This document shows positions 34,559-42,949 of a stretch of 64,000 nucleotides of DNA, one piece after another (within the stretch, counting starts at the first letter, position 1; every line of letters starts with the position of its first letter). The position numbers and the translations under genes were made by a program. Location of the stretch: contig NZ_QKKX01000035.1 in assembly GCF_003434305.1 (NCBI RefSeq), forward strand, positions 1 through 64,000, given 5' to 3'. The DNA comes from Micromonospora sp. MW-13. Its GTDB lineage: Bacteria > Actinomycetota > Actinomycetes > Mycobacteriales > Micromonosporaceae. The notes under the pieces are model-generated. The model made no database searches. It was given only the letters and a program-made list of their open reading frames with translations, and had not been told where the DNA came from.

Positions 34559-35062
34559 GTGATCGAGCAGCCGGCGTACACCGGGTTCGGTTTCTCCGAC
34601 GAGGAGTGGGGGCTGCTGGTCGGCCTGCCGCAGTCGGTGCTCACCGCGGCGAGCGCCGCCGAGCACGACAGCGCCCGCCGCACCATGGCCGAGAACGCCG
34701 CGGGCCTGGAGACCATCGCCACCGGGCGGGAGTCGGCCAGCCCCCTGGTCGCGGCCGTGTCGGGCGAGATCGTGTCCCGGGTGGGCGACCCGGAGGCCGG
34801 CGAGGAGCTGCCCGTGATCGCGCCGGCCGACCCGCGGGCGATGATCGAGGACGTGCTGAACCGGGCCGCCTCGGCGGCCCGGCTGCTGGCCGCCAAGGTC
34901 GACGAGGGCGAGGCCGGCGCCTACAAGCACTGGCTGGTCGAGATCGCCGAGCACGTGGTGGGCGCGGCGTCCAGCGGCGGCATCCTCGGCCTCGGCGGCG
35001 ACCAGGTGAGCGACTCCGAGCGGCGGTTCCGCGACCGGCTCTCCCAGGTCCTCAACGACTGA
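34559..35062 (+). CDS. Conserved hypothetical helical protein
   Basis: 167 residues from GTG 34559 (AGAGGAG upstream). Mostly alpha-helical, acidic, no membrane segment. N-terminus has FGFSDEEWGLLVGLPQSVLTAA; centre has PRAMIEDVLNRAASAARLLA; C-terminus has AYKHWLVEIAEHVVGAASSGGILGLGGDQVSDSERRF. Widespread in actinobacteria by appearance, but no named domain recognised. Possible stress- or TerB-like helical bundle; function unknown. Confidence 0.75.
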   Translation: MIEQPAYTGFGFSDEEWGLLVGLPQSVLTAASAAEHDSARRTMAENAAGLETIATGRESASPLVAAVSGEIVSRVGDPEAGEELPVIAPADPRAMIEDVLNRAASAARLLAAKVDEGEAGAYKHWLVEIAEHVVGAASSGGILGLGGDQVSDSERRFRDRLSQVLND

Positions 35063-35448
35063 CCCCGGGCAGCGCGCCGGCCGTGCCCGCACCGGGCGTG
35101 GCCGGCGTCGCCGTCTGCTCGCCCGGCGCGGCCGGTCCCGTCCCCGGGCCGGGGGGTCGGCGGCACCGGCCCCGGTCGGCTCCGGCGCGCTCGACCGGGT
35201 GCTCGACGGCTTCGCGGCCCTGGTCGCCGCCCACACGCCCTGACCGGGTGCCCGCGCCGGCACCCGTACTGTCGGCCACCCGACCGTCCCGAGGGCCGCC
35301 GGGGGCTCCGGCGGCGGCCCTCGGGCGCTCCCCGCGTCGACAATGGAGCGACGGCGGGGACGGGGAGGGGACGGTGGACCGCCGACCGGCGACGGATGCC
35401 GGCCGGCCTCGTCGTCGACACCGCACGGCGCGACACGGGAGGTCGGTG
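35063..35448. other. Intergenic region with possible 3' gene remnant
   Basis: 386 bp. A forward frame ending at 35243 reads GSGALDRVLDGFAALVAAHTP then stop, which looks like an authentic C-terminus, preceded in another frame by a Pro/Gly/Ala-rich stretch. No start or intact gene. GGGAGGT (35438-35443) belongs to the next gene. Confidence 0.35.
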
Positions 35449-36432
35449 ATGGGCACACTGCGGGCCGAGACGGTGGACACGACGGCGCTGCCGCCGGCGG
35501 AGCGGTGGCCCTTCTGGGTCGACATGGCGGCCCGGGTCTCCGCGCCGATCGCGTTCACCAGCGACCACACGGCCGACTTCCGGGGCCGCGCCCGGCTGGT
35601 CGACCTGGGCGGCGGGATCCAGCTCACCCGGTTCCGCTACCAGTCCCTGGTGGGGCGGCGGACCCCCCGGCTGATCCGCCAGGGCGACCCGGAGGTCTAC
35701 CAGATCCCGCTGACCGTCGCCGGCACCAGCGCGATCAGCGCCCGGCGCCGGGACACTGCGATGGGCAGCGGTGACTTCGCGCTCATCGACTGGGGCCGGC
35801 CGCACGACATCATGCACGCCAGCCGGCAACACGGCCGGGAGGACGCCGCCTCGGCCACCGTGCTCATCCCCCGGGCGCTGCTGCCGCTGGACACCGACAA
35901 GGTCGACCGGCTCTCGGCGGTGCGGATGTCGGGCGCCCAGGGGCACGGCGCGCTGCTCGCCCAGCATCTGCACCAGATCACCCGGCACCCCGAGCAGTTC
36001 CGCGCCACCGATGCCCCCCACCTCGCCGACGTCACCCTCACCCTGGTCTCCCTGCTGCTCGCCCGCCACCTCGACGCGGAGGCCGCCCTCCCCACCGAGC
36101 TGCGCCAACAGGCCCTGCTCACCCAGGTACGCGACTTCATCGAGCGCCACCTCGGCGACCCCGACCTGTCCCCCCAGTCCGTCGCCGACGCCCACCACGT
36201 CGCCCTGCGCACCCTGCACCGCCTCTTCGCCGACCAGGACGAGACCGTCGGCGGCGTCATCCGCCGACGCCGCCTCGAACGCTGCCGCCGCGACCTCGCC
36301 GACCCGCTCCTGCGCGACCAGACCGTCCAGGCCATCGGCGCGCGCTGGGGCTTTCGCGACAAGACCCACTTCAGCCGCGCCTTCCGCGCCGCGTACGGCA
36401 CCAGCCCGCGCGCCTTCCGGGAGAGCCGGTAG
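35449..36432 (+). CDS. AraC family transcriptional regulator
   Basis: 327 residues. N-terminal cupin-like AraC-binding domain (about 20-190, PF14525-like) and C-terminal double helix-turn-helix (about 220-325) with VADAHHVALRTLHRLFADQ and the signature GFRDKTHFSRAFRAAYGTSPRAFRES. GGGAGGT upstream of ATG 35449. Not next to an obvious target; inducer unknown. Confidence 0.95.
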   Translation: MGTLRAETVDTTALPPAERWPFWVDMAARVSAPIAFTSDHTADFRGRARLVDLGGGIQLTRFRYQSLVGRRTPRLIRQGDPEVYQIPLTVAGTSAISARRRDTAMGSGDFALIDWGRPHDIMHASRQHGREDAASATVLIPRALLPLDTDKVDRLSAVRMSGAQGHGALLAQHLHQITRHPEQFRATDAPHLADVTLTLVSLLLARHLDAEAALPTELRQQALLTQVRDFIERHLGDPDLSPQSVADAHHVALRTLHRLFADQDETVGGVIRRRRLERCRRDLADPLLRDQTVQAIGARWGFRDKTHFSRAFRAAYGTSPRAFRESR

Positions 36433-36813
36433 CCGGCGGCGGTCCCGACCCGACCGGCCCACGGCGCTCGGCCCGCACCGTCCCGCAGGGGTGACCCGTA
36501 CCACCCGCCGGGGCGCTGGCGGGCGCACCGCCCTCGACGGCACGGATCGTCAACCGCCCGGCGTCCACTGTCAACTCCGTCCCGCCGCCGCCCACCGATA
36601 CTGGGGGCGGGCCGGCGAACGGGACGACCGGCGCGGCGGCCCACACGTATCGGGGGGCCGTGGCGAGGCGCCCGCGACCGACCGTCGCGGGCGGTCGCCC
36701 GGTGCCGTCCGGCCGCGTCCCCAGCCGCGCGACGCGACGATCCCGTGCGTCGGTCGCCGCCGGCCCCGGCCCCGGCCCCGTCGCTCTCCCCCCAGGACCG
36801 TCGGCGGGGCCGG
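36433..36813. other. Intergenic region between AraC regulator and topoisomerase IB
   Basis: 381 bp. The reverse strand over about 36480-36650 reads protein-like (WAAAPVVPFAGPPPVSVGGG, ELTVDAGRLTIRAVEGGAP) but has no credible start or stop and may be a decayed gene. Also holds a hairpin (36669-36693) and a GGCCCC microrepeat near 36760. Confidence 0.35.
36669..36693. terminator. Hairpin downstream of topoisomerase IB
   Basis: 10-bp perfect arms CGCCCGCGAC/GTCGCGGGCG with a 5-nt loop, 120 nt past the end of the heptose operon on the reverse strand. Confidence 0.5.
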
Positions 36814-37797
36814 TCAGGCTTCCTCCAGCAGTTCCAGCACCCGCCGCTCCGCCTCCGCCCGGGGCGCGCCCGGCTCCACCGGGGCGACCACCCCGTCGTG
36901 GAACAGGTCGACCACGCGCGGGTCCACGTAGGAGGTCCGGGCCACGGTGGCGGTGTTGCCGAGCAGCTCGGCGACCTCGCGCATCACCGCCGCCACCGCC
37001 CGCCTGCGGGCCGTCGCGGACCGGGCCGGCCCGTGGGTGGCCAGCTCGGTGGCCGCCAGCACGGTGGCGTGCCAGGTGCGGAAGTCCTTCGCGGTCATCT
37101 CGCCGCCGCTGGCGGCGCGCAGGTACTCGTTGACCTCGTCGGCGCGCACGTCCCGCCAGTCCCGGCCGTCCCAGTAGCCGAACAACCGCTCGGCCCGGCG
37201 GCGCTGGCGGCGCAGGTTGGTCAGCACCCGGCACAGCTCCGGGTCCTCGATCCGCCGCACCTGGTCGATGCCGCCCTTGGCGGGGAACTCGAACACCACG
37301 CAGCCCTGCCGGCTGCGGGCGTGCTCGGGGCGCAGCGTGGCGACCCCGAAGGTGGCGTCGTCGCCGACCGCGTACTGGTCGCTACCGACCCGGAACATTC
37401 CCATGTCGAGCAGGCAGGCGACCGTGGCGAGCACCCGGTCCCGGTTCAGCCCCCGGCCGGACAGGTCACATCGCACCCGCTCGCGCAGCACCGGGAGCCG
37501 GTGGGCGACCTCCAGCACGTGGTCGAACTTCGCCTCGTCCCGGTTGCGCCGCCACTGCGGGTGGTAGAGGTACTGCTTGCGGCCGGCCGCGTCGATCCCG
37601 GTGGCCTGGATGTGCCCGTTGTGGTGCGGCGAGATCCAGACGTCCCGCCAGGCCGGCGGGATCACCAGGTCCCGCAGCCGGGGCAGCTCGCCGGAGTCGC
37701 GGACCGGCTCGCCCCTCGGGTCGAGGAACGTCCAACCTCTGCCGCTTCGCCGGCGGCCGTACCCCGGCCCAGCCGGATCGCTACGCCGTAACCGCAC
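36814..37797 (-). CDS. DNA topoisomerase IB
   Basis: 327 residues, poxvirus-type bacterial topoisomerase IB that relaxes supercoils through a 3'-phosphotyrosine. N-terminal GRGWTFLDPRG and LRDLVIPPAWRDVWISPHHNGHIQATGIDAAGRKQYLYHPQW (split across sheets) are typical. Catalytic residues: Arg in RVGSDQYA-type region, the Lys/Arg in TAKDFRTWHATV, and Tyr290 (TSYVDPRV). Start GTG 37797 overlaps the preceding glycosyltransferase by 17 nt, so it is the distal cistron of the heptose operon, an odd location for this enzyme. Confidence 0.93.
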   Translation of the reverse strand: MRLRRSDPAGPGYGRRRSGRGWTFLDPRGEPVRDSGELPRLRDLVIPPAWRDVWISPHHNGHIQATGIDAAGRKQYLYHPQWRRNRDEAKFDHVLEVAHRLPVLRERVRCDLSGRGLNRDRVLATVACLLDMGMFRVGSDQYAVGDDATFGVATLRPEHARSRQGCVVFEFPAKGGIDQVRRIEDPELCRVLTNLRRQRRRAERLFGYWDGRDWRDVRADEVNEYLRAASGGEMTAKDFRTWHATVLAATELATHGPARSATARRRAVAAVMREVAELLGNTATVARTSYVDPRVVDLFHDGVVAPVEPGAPRAEAERRVLELLEEA

Positions 37798-38788
37798 CGG
37801 AGACCCGCACCGCCCGTTCCGCGTCGTCCACGGCCGCCAGCACCTCGTCGAGGCCGACGGCCGACAGTGTCGAATCGGTTGTTACCCCGTCGTACCCGGG
37901 CCAATCGCCCCGCGCTCCGGGTGGCCGGGCGGCGGGCCGGTGGGGCCGGTGGGGCCGGGCACCGTCGCCGTGCCAGAGCACCCGGTGCCACGGGCGGTCC
38001 GGCGGCGGCCCCCACCGCGCCGGCGGGACGGGACCGAAGAGCACCACCGACGCGGTGCCGTACCCGGTGGCGAGGTGCGCGACGCCGGTGTCCCCGCTGA
38101 CCACCAGGCGGGCACTGGCGACGAGGGCGGCGAGGTCGCCGAGGTCCGTCCGGCCGGCGAGCACGGCGTCCGGCGCCAGCCCACCGTGGTACGCCACCCA
38201 CCCGGCCAGTTCCCGCTCGCCCGCCGATCCGGTGACCACCACCCGGTGCCCCCGGCCGGTCAGCTCCCGGGCCAGTGCCGCGAACCGCCGGGCCGGCCAG
38301 CGCTTGGCCGGGACCTTGCTGCCGGGGTGCACCACCGTCACCCCGGTCGGGATGCCGCCGGGGGCGGGACGGCGCAGGGCGAGGTCGGTGCGGTCGGCGG
38401 GGACGCCGTACCAGCCGAGCAGTCGGCACCACCGGTCGATCTCGTGCTCGTCGGCCCGCCAGTCGGGGCCGTCGGCGTGGCCGGCGTCGGGACTGGCGAA
38501 GGCGAGCAGCCGGCCGGGGCGGGTGGCGGCCAGCACGCGGTGCGACCGGGGGCCGCATCCGTGCAGGTTGACCGCCAGCCCGGGCGGCGGGCCGGGCCAC
38601 CCCAGGTTCCCCAGGCCGTCCGCCGGCACCAGGCGGTCGACGCCGCCGACCAGGTCGACCAGGGGGGCCAGCCAGCGCGGCGCGGCCAGCGCCAGCTCCC
38701 GGTCGGGGTACGCGGCGCGCAGGGCGCGCAGCGCCGGCACCCCGGTGGCGAGGTCGCCGACGCCGAGCGCCCGGAGCACGAGGATCAC
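37781..38788 (-). CDS. GT9 family glycosyltransferase (heptosyltransferase-like)
   Basis: 335 residues. GT-B fold. N-terminal VLRALGVGDLATGVPALRALRAA is the ADP-heptose:LPS heptosyltransferase motif; the C-terminal half has VTVVHPGSKVPAKRWP, VVVTGSAGERELA and SGDTGVAHLATGYGTASVVLFGP, the nucleotide-sugar binding region of GT9. GTG 38788 overlaps the SDR stop (GTGA). Presumably transfers heptose from ADP-heptose made by the same operon to an unknown acceptor. Confidence 0.92.
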   Translation of the reverse strand: MILVLRALGVGDLATGVPALRALRAAYPDRELALAAPRWLAPLVDLVGGVDRLVPADGLGNLGWPGPPPGLAVNLHGCGPRSHRVLAATRPGRLLAFASPDAGHADGPDWRADEHEIDRWCRLLGWYGVPADRTDLALRRPAPGGIPTGVTVVHPGSKVPAKRWPARRFAALARELTGRGHRVVVTGSAGERELAGWVAYHGGLAPDAVLAGRTDLGDLAALVASARLVVSGDTGVAHLATGYGTASVVLFGPVPPARWGPPPDRPWHRVLWHGDGARPHRPHRPAARPPGARGDWPGYDGVTTDSTLSAVGLDEVLAAVDDAERAVRVSGAVTA

Positions 38789-39486
38789 GGGTACGACGAC
38801 TCCTGCTCGGCGCAGACGACCAGCTCGCGGACGGTGCTGCCGGGCGGCTGGGACAGGGCGAACATGACCGCGGCGGCGGTGTCGGCGGGGTCGTTGAGGT
38901 TGGCGTCGGGGCCGGGCCGGTACTGCGCGTCCCGGTCGTCGAAGAAGGCGGTGCGCATCCCGCCGGGGACGAGCAGGGTGACGCCGACCGCGCCGGCCAG
39001 CTCGGCGGCGAGGGCGCGGGTGAAGCCGACCACGCCGAACTTCGCGGCGCAGTACGCGGTGGCGTCGCTGACGGCCTTGACGCCGAGGGTGGAGGCGACC
39101 GTGACGACGTTGCCCCGGGACTCCTCCAGCCAGGGCAGGGCGGCCCGGATCACCGCCGCGGTGGCGAGCAGGTCGACGGCGACGATCCGGTCCCAGGTCT
39201 GCCCGGGCACGTCGGCGAGCCGGCCGGGCACGTCGATGCCGGCGGCGGTGACCACGGCGTCGAGGCCCCCGGAGCGTTCGGCGAGCCGCCGGGTGGCCGC
39301 CTCGGCGGCCCGGGTGTCGGCCAGGTCGCACTCGACCCACGGCACCCCGTCGGCCGGGGCGTCGCGGTCCAGCACCAGCGGCCGGCCGCCGGCCCGGGCC
39401 ACGGCCGTCACCACGGCCGCCCCCAACCCGCTCGACCCGCCCGTGACCAGGACGGTCGGCCCCGTCCCCACAGTGTTGCCGGTCAT
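38785..39486 (-). CDS. Classical short-chain dehydrogenase
   Basis: 233 residues. NAD(P) loop TGGSSGLG (about 15-22), VTAAGIDVPG, active Ser in VTVASTLG and YCAAK. It is a classical SDR, shorter than and unlike HldD, the extended SDR that epimerises ADP-heptose. C-terminal VRELVVCAEQESSYP. Couples to both neighbours by four-nt overlaps. Likely modifies the sugar or glycan, but the substrate cannot be assigned. Confidence 0.92.
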   Translation of the reverse strand: MTGNTVGTGPTVLVTGGSSGLGAAVVTAVARAGGRPLVLDRDAPADGVPWVECDLADTRAAEAATRRLAERSGGLDAVVTAAGIDVPGRLADVPGQTWDRIVAVDLLATAAVIRAALPWLEESRGNVVTVASTLGVKAVSDATAYCAAKFGVVGFTRALAAELAGAVGVTLLVPGGMRTAFFDDRDAQYRPGPDANLNDPADTAAAVMFALSQPPGSTVRELVVCAEQESSYP

Positions 39487-40982
39487 CGTGCCCCCTTCGC
39501 CGTCGCGCCATCCACGCCCACCGCGACGCCTGGCGGCGGCCCGGGCACCCGGTCGCCGGACCCGGTCGTCCCGCCGCCGGCGCGGGCGGCGGCGATCATG
39601 TCGGTGGTGGAGCGCCCGTCGAGGTACGGCACGACCACCGTGTGCCCGCCCCAGCGGCCCAGCAGCTCCGCCTCGGGCAGCCCCGGCTCGCCGCCGGTGG
39701 CGTAGTCGCCGCCCTTCACCCAGATGTCGGGACGCAGCCAGGTCAGGGCCGCCTGCGGGGTGGGCTCGTCGAAGACCAGCACCGCGTCGACGCAGCCCAG
39801 TGCCGCCAGCAGCCGACCGCGGTCGCCCTGCGGCACCACCGGCCGGTCCGGCCCCTTCAGCCCCGCCACGCTGGCGTCGGAGTTGAGGCAGACGACCAGG
39901 CAGTCACCGAGCTGGCGGGCCGCCTCCAGGGTGGCCACGTGCCCGGCGTGCAGCAGGTCGAAGCACCCGCCGGTGGCGACGACCGTGCCGCCGGCCGCGC
40001 GGACCGCGGCGACCACCCCGGCGGCGGCGCCCACCCCGACCCGGTCGCCCCCGCCGCGGCGGGACCCGGTCAGCGAAGCCGTCCGGGCCGGCGGCGGCAG
40101 GGCCGCGGCCACTCCCCCGGCCGCGACGTACGCCGACGCCTCGGTGACCGCCGCCTGCACCGCCTCGGAGACCAGCGCGCCCCGGGACAGGGCGATGCTG
40201 GCGGTCGCGGCGAACCGGTCGCCCGCGCCGCAGGTGTCCCCCTCGGCGCTGGCCGGGGCGGGCACCACCAGCGGCGTCGACCCCGCGTGGCAGAGCAGCG
40301 CGCCGTCGCCGCCCAGGGTGACGGTGACCGCGCCGGCCCGCCAGCGCCGGCGCAGTTCCTGCGCGCCCCTCGACGCGGTGGCCAGCCGGGACGCGCCCGG
40401 CCCGGTCTTCACCAGATCGCGCACCTCCGACTCGTTCGGGGTGGCCAGATGCACCCCCGGCACCGCCGCCGGCCCTCGGGGGTGCGGGTCCCACACCACG
40501 GGCGCGCGGGTCGCCGCGAGCGCGCAGCGCAGGGCCGGCTGTCGGGCCACCCCCCGGCCGTAGTCGCTGACCAGCACGGCGGACGCGGAGGCGAGCAACC
40601 GCAGGGCGGCGTCGCTCGGCTCGCCGGGCTCCCCGGCCGACCCGCCCCGGTCGTGCCGCAGCAGCACCCGGCCCCGGGCGTGCAGCCGGATCTTCTCCGG
40701 GGTGGCGCCGCGCAGCGGCAGCGCGTACACCTGCACCCCGGCCGCGGCGAGCAGCGTGCTCAGCCGGGCCCCGCCCTCGTCGTCGGCGAGCGCGGTCACC
40801 AGGGCCACCTCGGCGCCCAGCGCGGCGGCGAAGACCGCCGCCAGGCCGGCGCCGCCGGGCCGGTCCACGGCCGTCGACTCGTCGAGCACCGGCACCGGGG
40901 AGTCCGGACAGAGCCGGTTCACCACCCCCTCGACGTCCCGGTCGAGCAGGATGTCACCGACCACCACCACGGGTCCCGCCAT
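39483..40982 (-). CDS. hldE: Bifunctional heptose 7-phosphate kinase / heptose 1-phosphate adenylyltransferase
   Basis: 499 residues with two domains. N-terminal ribokinase fold (1 to about 300): VVGDILLDRDVEGVVNRLCPDSPVPVLDE, GGAGLAAVFAA and catalytic DTCGAGDRF (about 244-252). C-terminal nucleotidyltransferase (about 335-470): GCFDLLHAGHVATLEAARQLGD, GDRGRLLAALGCVDAVLVFDEPTP and WVKGGDYA. Makes ADP-D-glycero-beta-D-manno-heptose with GmhA and GmhB. Starts 12 nt after gmhA. Matches HldE domain order, unlike the GDP-heptose HddA/HddC route known from mycobacteria. Confidence 0.95.
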   Translation of the reverse strand: MAGPVVVVGDILLDRDVEGVVNRLCPDSPVPVLDESTAVDRPGGAGLAAVFAAALGAEVALVTALADDEGGARLSTLLAAAGVQVYALPLRGATPEKIRLHARGRVLLRHDRGGSAGEPGEPSDAALRLLASASAVLVSDYGRGVARQPALRCALAATRAPVVWDPHPRGPAAVPGVHLATPNESEVRDLVKTGPGASRLATASRGAQELRRRWRAGAVTVTLGGDGALLCHAGSTPLVVPAPASAEGDTCGAGDRFAATASIALSRGALVSEAVQAAVTEASAYVAAGGVAAALPPPARTASLTGSRRGGGDRVGVGAAAGVVAAVRAAGGTVVATGGCFDLLHAGHVATLEAARQLGDCLVVCLNSDASVAGLKGPDRPVVPQGDRGRLLAALGCVDAVLVFDEPTPQAALTWLRPDIWVKGGDYATGGEPGLPEAELLGRWGGHTVVVPYLDGRSTTDMIAAARAGGGTTGSGDRVPGPPPGVAVGVDGATAKGAR

Positions 40983-40994
40983 CAGCTCGCCTCC

Positions 40995-41735
40995 TCAGCC
41001 CGTCTCGACCTGCCGGTCGGCCTCGCCGTCCAGCACCACCTCGACCCCGGCCCGCACCGGCCGGTCCGGCCCACCGGACGGAGCCGCCGCCGGTTCCGCG
41101 CCGCCCGGGCCGCGCGCGCCGGCCACCGCGAGGGCGGCGGGCAGCACCCGGTCGACGTACTCGCAGAGCACGTGGACGGAGACCAGGTGCAGCTCCTGGA
41201 CCACCTGGCTGTCGGGGGAGTCGATGGCGAGGACGTCGTGGCAGGCGTCGGCGAGGGGGTTGGGGGTGGGGCCGGTGAGGGCCCAGCAGAGCAGGCCGGT
41301 CTCGCGGGCGGTGTGGGCGGCGGTCAGGAGATTGGTGCTGGTGCCGCTGGTGGACATGAGCAGGAGGATGTCGTCCCGCCGGCCGTGGGCGCGGACCTGG
41401 CGGGCGAAGGTGTGGTCGTAGCCGTAGTCGTTGGCGATGGCGGTGAGGGCGGAGGTCTCGGCGTGCAGGGCGATGGCGGAGAGGGGCTGGCGGTCGTCGC
41501 GGAGCTTGCCGACGAGTTCGGCGGTGAGGTGCTGGGCCTCGGCGGCGCTGCCGCCGTTGCCGGCCACCAGCAACCGGCCGCCCGCGGCGAGCCGGTGCGC
41601 CAACTCCCCGCCCCACCGGGCCAGCAGCTCCTCCGACCGGCGGTACGGCAGCAGGGCCGCGGCCAGGCTGGCCAGGTGCCCGTCGAGCACCGACGGGGCG
41701 GCCGGGCCGGCGGGACCGGGCGGCGCGGCGGCCAT
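40995..41735 (-). CDS. gmhA: Sedoheptulose 7-phosphate isomerase
   Basis: 246 residues. SIS-domain enzyme forming D-glycero-D-manno-heptose 7-phosphate. Motifs: GNGGSAAEAQHLTAELVGK (59-77), TSALTAIANDYGYDHTFARQV, STSGTSTNLLTAA and VQELHLVSVHVLCEYVD, which carries the active-site Glu/His residues. The last 35 residues are a Gly/Pro-rich tail not seen in most GmhA. ATG 41735 overlaps the preceding TGA by one nt (TGATG). Confidence 0.95.
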   Translation of the reverse strand: MAAAPPGPAGPAAPSVLDGHLASLAAALLPYRRSEELLARWGGELAHRLAAGGRLLVAGNGGSAAEAQHLTAELVGKLRDDRQPLSAIALHAETSALTAIANDYGYDHTFARQVRAHGRRDDILLLMSTSGTSTNLLTAAHTARETGLLCWALTGPTPNPLADACHDVLAIDSPDSQVVQELHLVSVHVLCEYVDRVLPAALAVAGARGPGGAEPAAAPSGGPDRPVRAGVEVVLDGEADRQVETG

Positions 41736-42949
41736 CAGGCGACCACCCGGGTGGGCCGGCGCACCGCCGCCACCTGGCCGTACACGTCGGCCAGCCGCTC
41801 GGCCGTGGCGGCCCAGGAGTAGCTGCGCCGGGCCCGGTCGCGGGCCGCCCCGGCGTAGGAGAACCGCCGGATCCGGTCGTCGAGCAGGCGGCGGATCGCG
41901 GCGCCCAGCGCGCGCGGGTCCCGGGCCGGCACCAGGTCGCCGGTCACCCCGTCGAGCACGGTGTCGGTCAGCCCGCCGACGGCCGTGCCGACCACGGGCA
42001 CGCCGCACGCCATCGCCTCCAGCGGGGTCAGCCCGAACGGCTCGTACCAGGGGGCGGCGACCAGCACGTCGGCGGAGCGGTACCAGCGGCCCATCTCCTC
42101 GCGGGGCACCGCCCCGACCAGCGTCACCCGGTCGTCCACCCCGCAGGACTGGGCGAGGGCCCGCAGCCGGCGGGCGTGCGGGTCGGTCTCCAGCAGCCCC
42201 TCCGGCGGGCCGCCCACCACCACGCACTCGGCGTCCGGCACCAGCGGCATCGCGCGGATCACGTCCTGGAAGCCCTTGCGCTCCACCAGGCGGCCCACGG
42301 TGAGGATGCGGCGCCCCGGGCCCCGCGCGGCGGCCGGGCCGAGCGGCGTGAACGTGCCGAGGTTGACCCCGGACGGGACGACGGTGATCCGCGACCGGGG
42401 CACCCCGAGCCGGACCAGCTCGCCGACCTCGTCCTGGCACTGGGCGACCACCCGGTCGACAGCCCGGCCCAGCTCCCGCTCGTGACCGATCCGGCGGGGC
42501 GGGCTGGTGTCCTGGACGCCCTGGTGGCGGCGCTTCACCGCGCCGAGGGCGTGGTACGTCTGCACCACCGGCACCCCGGTCTGCCGGCCGGCGGCCAGCG
42601 CGGCCAGGCCGCTCATCCAGAAGTGGGCATGGATCACCTCGGGCGTCCAGTCCCCGGCGCGCCACCGGTCGACCAGCCAGCGGCCGAACGCCCGCATGTG
42701 CGGCAGCAGCGCGTCCTTGGCGACCGGCTCGGCCGGCCCGGCCGGCACGTGCACCACGTCGTACCCGTCCGGGCTGCGGACCGTCACCGGCAGGTCCACC
42801 GCGTCCCGGCGGGTGTACACCCGCACGTCGTGACCGGCGGCGGCGAGCGCGGCGGAAAGCTCCGCGACATGCGTGTTCTGGCCGCCGGCGTCCTCGCCGC
42901 CGAGGACGGCGAGCGGGCTGGCGTGCTCCGAGATCATCGCGATGCGCAT
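41735..42949 (-). CDS. GT4 family glycosyltransferase
   Basis: 404 residues, GT-B. N-terminal MRIAMISEHASPLAVLGGEDAGGQNTHVAEL is the sucrose-synthase/MshA-like loop; donor-site WYEPFGLTPLEAMACGVPVVGT has the EX7E glutamates. Overlaps the upstream glycosyltransferase by 16 nt. Retaining transferase using an NDP-sugar. Sugar and acceptor unknown; context suggests a heptose-containing glycan. Confidence 0.93.
   Translation of the reverse strand: MRIAMISEHASPLAVLGGEDAGGQNTHVAELSAALAAAGHDVRVYTRRDAVDLPVTVRSPDGYDVVHVPAGPAEPVAKDALLPHMRAFGRWLVDRWRAGDWTPEVIHAHFWMSGLAALAAGRQTGVPVVQTYHALGAVKRRHQGVQDTSPPRRIGHERELGRAVDRVVAQCQDEVGELVRLGVPRSRITVVPSGVNLGTFTPLGPAAARGPGRRILTVGRLVERKGFQDVIRAMPLVPDAECVVVGGPPEGLLETDPHARRLRALAQSCGVDDRVTLVGAVPREEMGRWYRSADVLVAAPWYEPFGLTPLEAMACGVPVVGTAVGGLTDTVLDGVTGDLVPARDPRALGAAIRRLLDDRIRRFSYAGAARDRARRSYSWAATAERLADVYGQVAAVRRPTRVVA

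Noticed and set aside
39642-41822. Long forward frame across hldE and gmhA
   Set aside because: Opposite-strand shadow; reverse-strand genes carry the catalytic motifs.
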